Below are positions 60,749 through 64,000 of a stretch of 64,000 bases of DNA, piece after piece (the first letter of the stretch is position 1; each line of letters begins with the position of its first letter). Where the stretch lies: NCBI GenBank assembly GCA_002104905.1, contig MCFE01000210.1:62001-126000 (forward strand), in the 5' to 3' direction. The notes under the pieces were generated by a model that had not been told where the DNA came from, did no database searches, and worked only from the letters and a program-made list of their open reading frames with translations. The translations under genes were made by a program, and so were the position numbers. The DNA is from Basidiobolus meristosporus CBS 931.73 (lineage: Eukaryota > Basidiobolomycota > Basidiobolomycetes > Basidiobolales > Basidiobolaceae).

Positions 60749-63700
60749 GAGCTGTCACTCTCTGCAATGTCTACTACTGCTATTACTGGAATTTTTCCCT
60801 CTGCTGAAAAGTTGGATGGATCTAACTACCAAGTGTGGAAGGTAAAGATGAAGATGCTGCTGCAAGAAAGAGGCCTTTGGGATATTGTCATGGGAGAAGA
60901 ATGCCCTCCTAAAAACGTGGGAGAGGAAGCCTTAAAGTACCAGAAGAAAGAACAAAGTGCCTTTAACTGCATTTGCCTTAATGTCAAGGACAAATTGCTA
61001 ATTCAATGCTCAAGAGCAAAAACGGCAAAGAATGCCTGGAAAGCATTAGAAGACACCTACCAGTCATGTTCAGCTGCCAAGAAAATGTATCTGAGAAGAA
61101 AATTCTTTACTACAAAGATGCTGCCAGGAGAAGAAATGAAAAATCTAATTAACAGAATTACCCTGCTGGTAGATGAGATGGAATCTGTGGGCGTACCAAC
61201 TACTGATGAGGATGTGATAGTTACCATCCTGAATAGCCTGACAGACGAGTTTCAGGGCCTTGTATCAGCCCTAGAGTCCAGAACTGAAGATTTGACCTTA
61301 AATTACGTATATGGAAGGCTCCTGGATGAAGAATTAAGAAAATCAAGCGCCAATAAGAAGGAAGAAGAAAATGCTTTAATAAGCAATGATAACCAACAAA
61401 GGAGGTACCCAAGACCCTACAAAGGCAACAGCAACCTATTTTGCAACTACTGCAAAAGGAAAGGACACACATCAGACCGGTGTTTCAAAAAGAGAGATTA
61501 TCAGCAAAAGAAGCCTGAATATGGAAATGCTGCAACAACTGAAGATAGACTATTCATATCTGCACTAAATATGACCACAAACAAGGATTCTCAGACGTGG
61601 TATATTGACTCTGGAGCTTCTCAACACTTTACACACCAAAAAGAACTTTTTACCCAATATCAAGAAATCCCAATTAAGAAGGTTTTCATGGGTGACGATA
61701 GAACACTTGATGCAGTGGGAGAAGGAACTATCCAAGTAAACCTTAGAAGCAGTGAAGGAAGCCATACACTGACCTTTAAAGAAGTACTCTATGTACCAGA
61801 AATAGCCAAGAACCTACTCTCTGTAAGCAAGGCCACAGCAGAAGGACTCAGTTTCAGTTTTGACAATTCTGGATGCAGGATCACTGATCAAAATGGTGCT
61901 CATATTGCTTCGGGCATCAGAGATCAGAACCTATACAAGTTGACTTATATTCCATCATATCTGGAAGCCAATATAAGTAACTTAAATGAAGAAACACCAA
62001 TGCTTTGGCACAGGAGATTTGGACACATCAATTTTGATTATTTGCGTAAAATGATCAAAGATCAGCTAATTTCTGGAGTAAAGATTGATCCCCAAGCTAA
62101 TTTGGAGCACCATGAAGCCTGCATATATGGGAAACAAGCCAGACAACCGTTCAAGAGCTCTGGGTTAATCAAAACTAAGAAAAAATTAGATCTAATTCAC
62201 TCAGATCTGTGTGGACCTATGCAAAATTTATCCTTAGGCGGTGTGGTGGTGTATAAGTCCAAAGGGCAAAATACGGCCAACACTTCTCAAGTGTGAATGT
62301 GTGTGGGGTGTTCACTGGGTGCGATAACCTCTGGCAAAAGCTTGCTAGGAATACTGGGTCTTTTATCTAATCTAATGTGATGGGGGATAAAGCCTCAAGC
62401 TTGTCAAGGGAAAACTATTGAACTACAATCCCCAACTTAGTTGGCGTCTTAACAAAAGTTTATAATGGCTTCGACATCCTTTGAGATGACAATGTACTAA
62501 AGCTTCCAAAGTCAAAACAACTGTAAACTCCACCAACAGGGACTTGATAAGAATGCAGCTTTGACCAATAGTTACAAAGACTGAAAAGTATCTTTGCCTG
62601 TACAAGAACAAACTTGGGAAAACAAACAATATAATAAAATATACCTACTCTGAGTATTCCTCACAAGTAGTGCCTCCAAGGTCAGTTGGCTGTCAGCGCG
62701 GTTTCCTGGGAGTATCGTCAGGTCTGAGTCAGAAAATAGTGGTAATAGGTAGCGGTGATCTCACTAATCAATAAGTTGGAATATTGGAAGAGGGATGATT
62801 TATTTTTAAGGGATAGCCTCCCTTATATACTTTTTTGCTGCTCAATTTCTTGCTAGAAAATACTTTCCGGAAGCTTCCAGAAGGTAGTAGACAACCAATC
62901 ATGTCTTTGTGTACTAAAAATAGCGCAAATTCTTGGCGGATTATTCCACGAGACATAGTAGCACCTAGCCAATCAGGTAGTGGTAACGTGAAACCTCTGT
63001 GTCATGTGGTTGCCTCTTATGGTAGTGAGATGGGGGATTATGAAACCAAGATGGTCACGTGACATGGGCACTGTTGGGGTACTTGCCTTATAAGGTAACT
63101 ATCTTATCTTGGCATCTCGGCAAGGAATAAGAATAGCTTGTGCAATGGGTTAATAGTGACAAATAGTTTGTCAGGTTGCATAGTAATAATCACATAGACA
63201 AAAATAGGAAATATTGCAAATTTGGGATGATAATAATATAGGCGGGGTAATCCTTTTTAGGGAAGTGAACGCATAAGAATGAGCACATCTGCCTGTGGGT
63301 GTCACTGTGACCCCACTACAGCGGGATGAAGTATTTAATCACTTTTATTGATGATTATACAAGATACACATGGGTCTACTTCATGGAGAGAAAGGAAGAA
63401 GCTCTGTCTAAGCTAAGGGAGTTTAAAGCCATGGTGGAGAGAGAAACTGGTGAAAAAATCAAGAAAATACGCTCTGACAATGGTGGAGAATATACCTCAA
63501 AACTCTTCATCCACTTCTGCAAAATTCATGGGATAAAGCAAGAGACTAGTGTACCATACTCCCCACAGCAAAATGGAGTAGCAGAACAAGCTAACAGATC
63601 AATGATTGATATGGCAAGATCTATGATCCATGATCAAAAATTATCCTATGATTTTTGGGCGGAATCAGTTGCCACTGCTGTATATCTTAAAAATAGGAGT

Positions 63701-64000
63701 TATAACAGAATACTTCGTGATTCTACTCCATTTGAAGCATGGTATGGACACAGACCAAGTGCAGAACATCTAAGAATATTTGGGTGTACAGCATATGCCA
63801 AAAAACTGGCCAGAAATCAGTCAAAATTTGAGCCAAAAAGTGTAAAATGCATATTTTTGGGCTACTGCAATGAGAGTACGGCATACAGACTCTACAATAC
63901 CAAAGCAAAGAAGCTGATCAAGTCCAGGGATGTGTTGTTTGATGAAAATTCAAAATTTTCACAAAAAATGACATCAGATGATGACGAAAATTTGATCTCA
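60740..64000 (+). CDS. gag-pol polyprotein of copia element D (partial, interrupted)
   Basis: Open from the ATG at 60740 to the insertion at 62242, then in an open frame from about 63325 to the window end. Gag includes the DGSNYQVWKVKMKMLLQERG N-terminal domain and a CCHC knuckle (CNYCKRKGHTSDRC). Protease has the active site YIDSGASQH. Integrase begins with WHRRFGH and HHEACIYGK, where the first zinc Cys is His (62111-62113). Its core shows D, D and E in HSDLCGP, IRSDNGGEYT and SPQQNGVAEQ, followed by IFGCTAYAKK and KSVKCIFLGYCN. Reverse transcriptase and RNase H would lie to the right of the window. It would make Ty1/copia virus-like particles. The insertion disrupts the integrase of this copy. 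Confidence 0.87.
62242..63320. mobile_element. 1,079-bp insertion with TG...CA ends in element D
   Basis: The insert begins TGTGGTGGTG and ends CCCCACTACA, whose reverse complement TGTAGTGGGG matches the start at 8 of 10 bases. It is flanked by GCGG on both sides (62238-62241 and 63321-63324). Removing it with one GCGG restores the integrase sequence of sister elements. It has no long ORF, and a TATATAC core lies near 62821 on plus. The best guess is a solo LTR of an unrelated (Gypsy-like) retrotransposon. A non-autonomous DNA element is possible. Confidence 0.65.

Larger units (their letters stand above)
60386..64000 (+). mobile_element. copia element D (plus), youngest-looking, runs off the window
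   Basis: 5' LTR 60386-60735 (350 bases), primer-binding site at 60736, and gag-pol from 60740 to the window end, interrupted by a foreign insertion at 62242-63320. Apart from that insertion the frame has no stop through 64000. It inserted into LTR E; the target is probably ATGCC. Confidence 0.88.

Overview
The window reads as a fungal chromosome segment. Genes carry many short GT-AG introns, intergenic gaps are compact, and the gene set is typical of fungi: SNF1 kinase, an Ssk2/Wis4-type MAPKKK, a Dug3-like amidotransferase, vacuolar alkaline phosphatase, Pcl-like cyclins and an allantoate/nicotinate-type permease. An ATF6-like membrane bZIP and intron-dense genes (16 exons in the SNF1 gene, 11 in the DUG3-like gene) suggest an early-diverging (non-Dikarya) fungus. 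That placement is inference, not proof.

Bases 1-40486 are gene-rich. In order: a possible gene tail at the left edge; an ankyrin-DIL protein (+); an ATF6-like bZIP (-); SNF1 (+); an acidic unknown (+); an ankyrin-DysF protein (+); a stress MAPKKK with an apparent N-terminal BRCT domain (+); a Dug3-like amidotransferase (+); a fumarate reductase-cytochrome b5 protein (-); a small cytochrome oxidase subunit (+); two Pcl-like cyclins flanking a probable mitochondrial tRNA m1A methyltransferase; a PHO8-like alkaline phosphatase with a one-base frameshift (-); an MFS permease (-); an M17 leucine aminopeptidase (+); a PPR protein (-); an SNRNP27-like splicing factor (-); and protoporphyrinogen oxidase (+). 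The genes span nutrient and stress signalling (SNF1, MAPKKK, cyclins, phosphatase), mitochondrial function (COX subunit, PPR, tRNA methyltransferase, HEM14) and nitrogen or peptide salvage (aminopeptidase, amidotransferase, permease). No operon-like logic is implied.

From about 40951 to the right edge the window is almost wholly transposable-element DNA. It is dominated by one Ty1/copia family with LTRs of about 350 bp, TGTTGTAA/TTACAACA ends and 5-bp target duplications. Target duplications show nesting: minus element A (47304-51566) lies inside plus element B (45990-54934), which lies inside minus element C (45129 to about 57478). Further left are a decayed element F holding a solo LTR with a perfect duplication, and a truncated minus element G. 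To the right are two inverted fragments of a Tnp2-like DNA transposase, an LTR inserted into another LTR, and the youngest-looking element D. D has an open gag-pol frame that runs off the window and is broken only by a 1,079-bp TG...CA insertion. The family's primer-binding site matches the anticodon arm of initiator tRNA-Met, and the gag start codon lies inside it.

Exon joins were worked out by eye from splice signals, reading frame and family similarity. Amino-acid counts follow from those joins.
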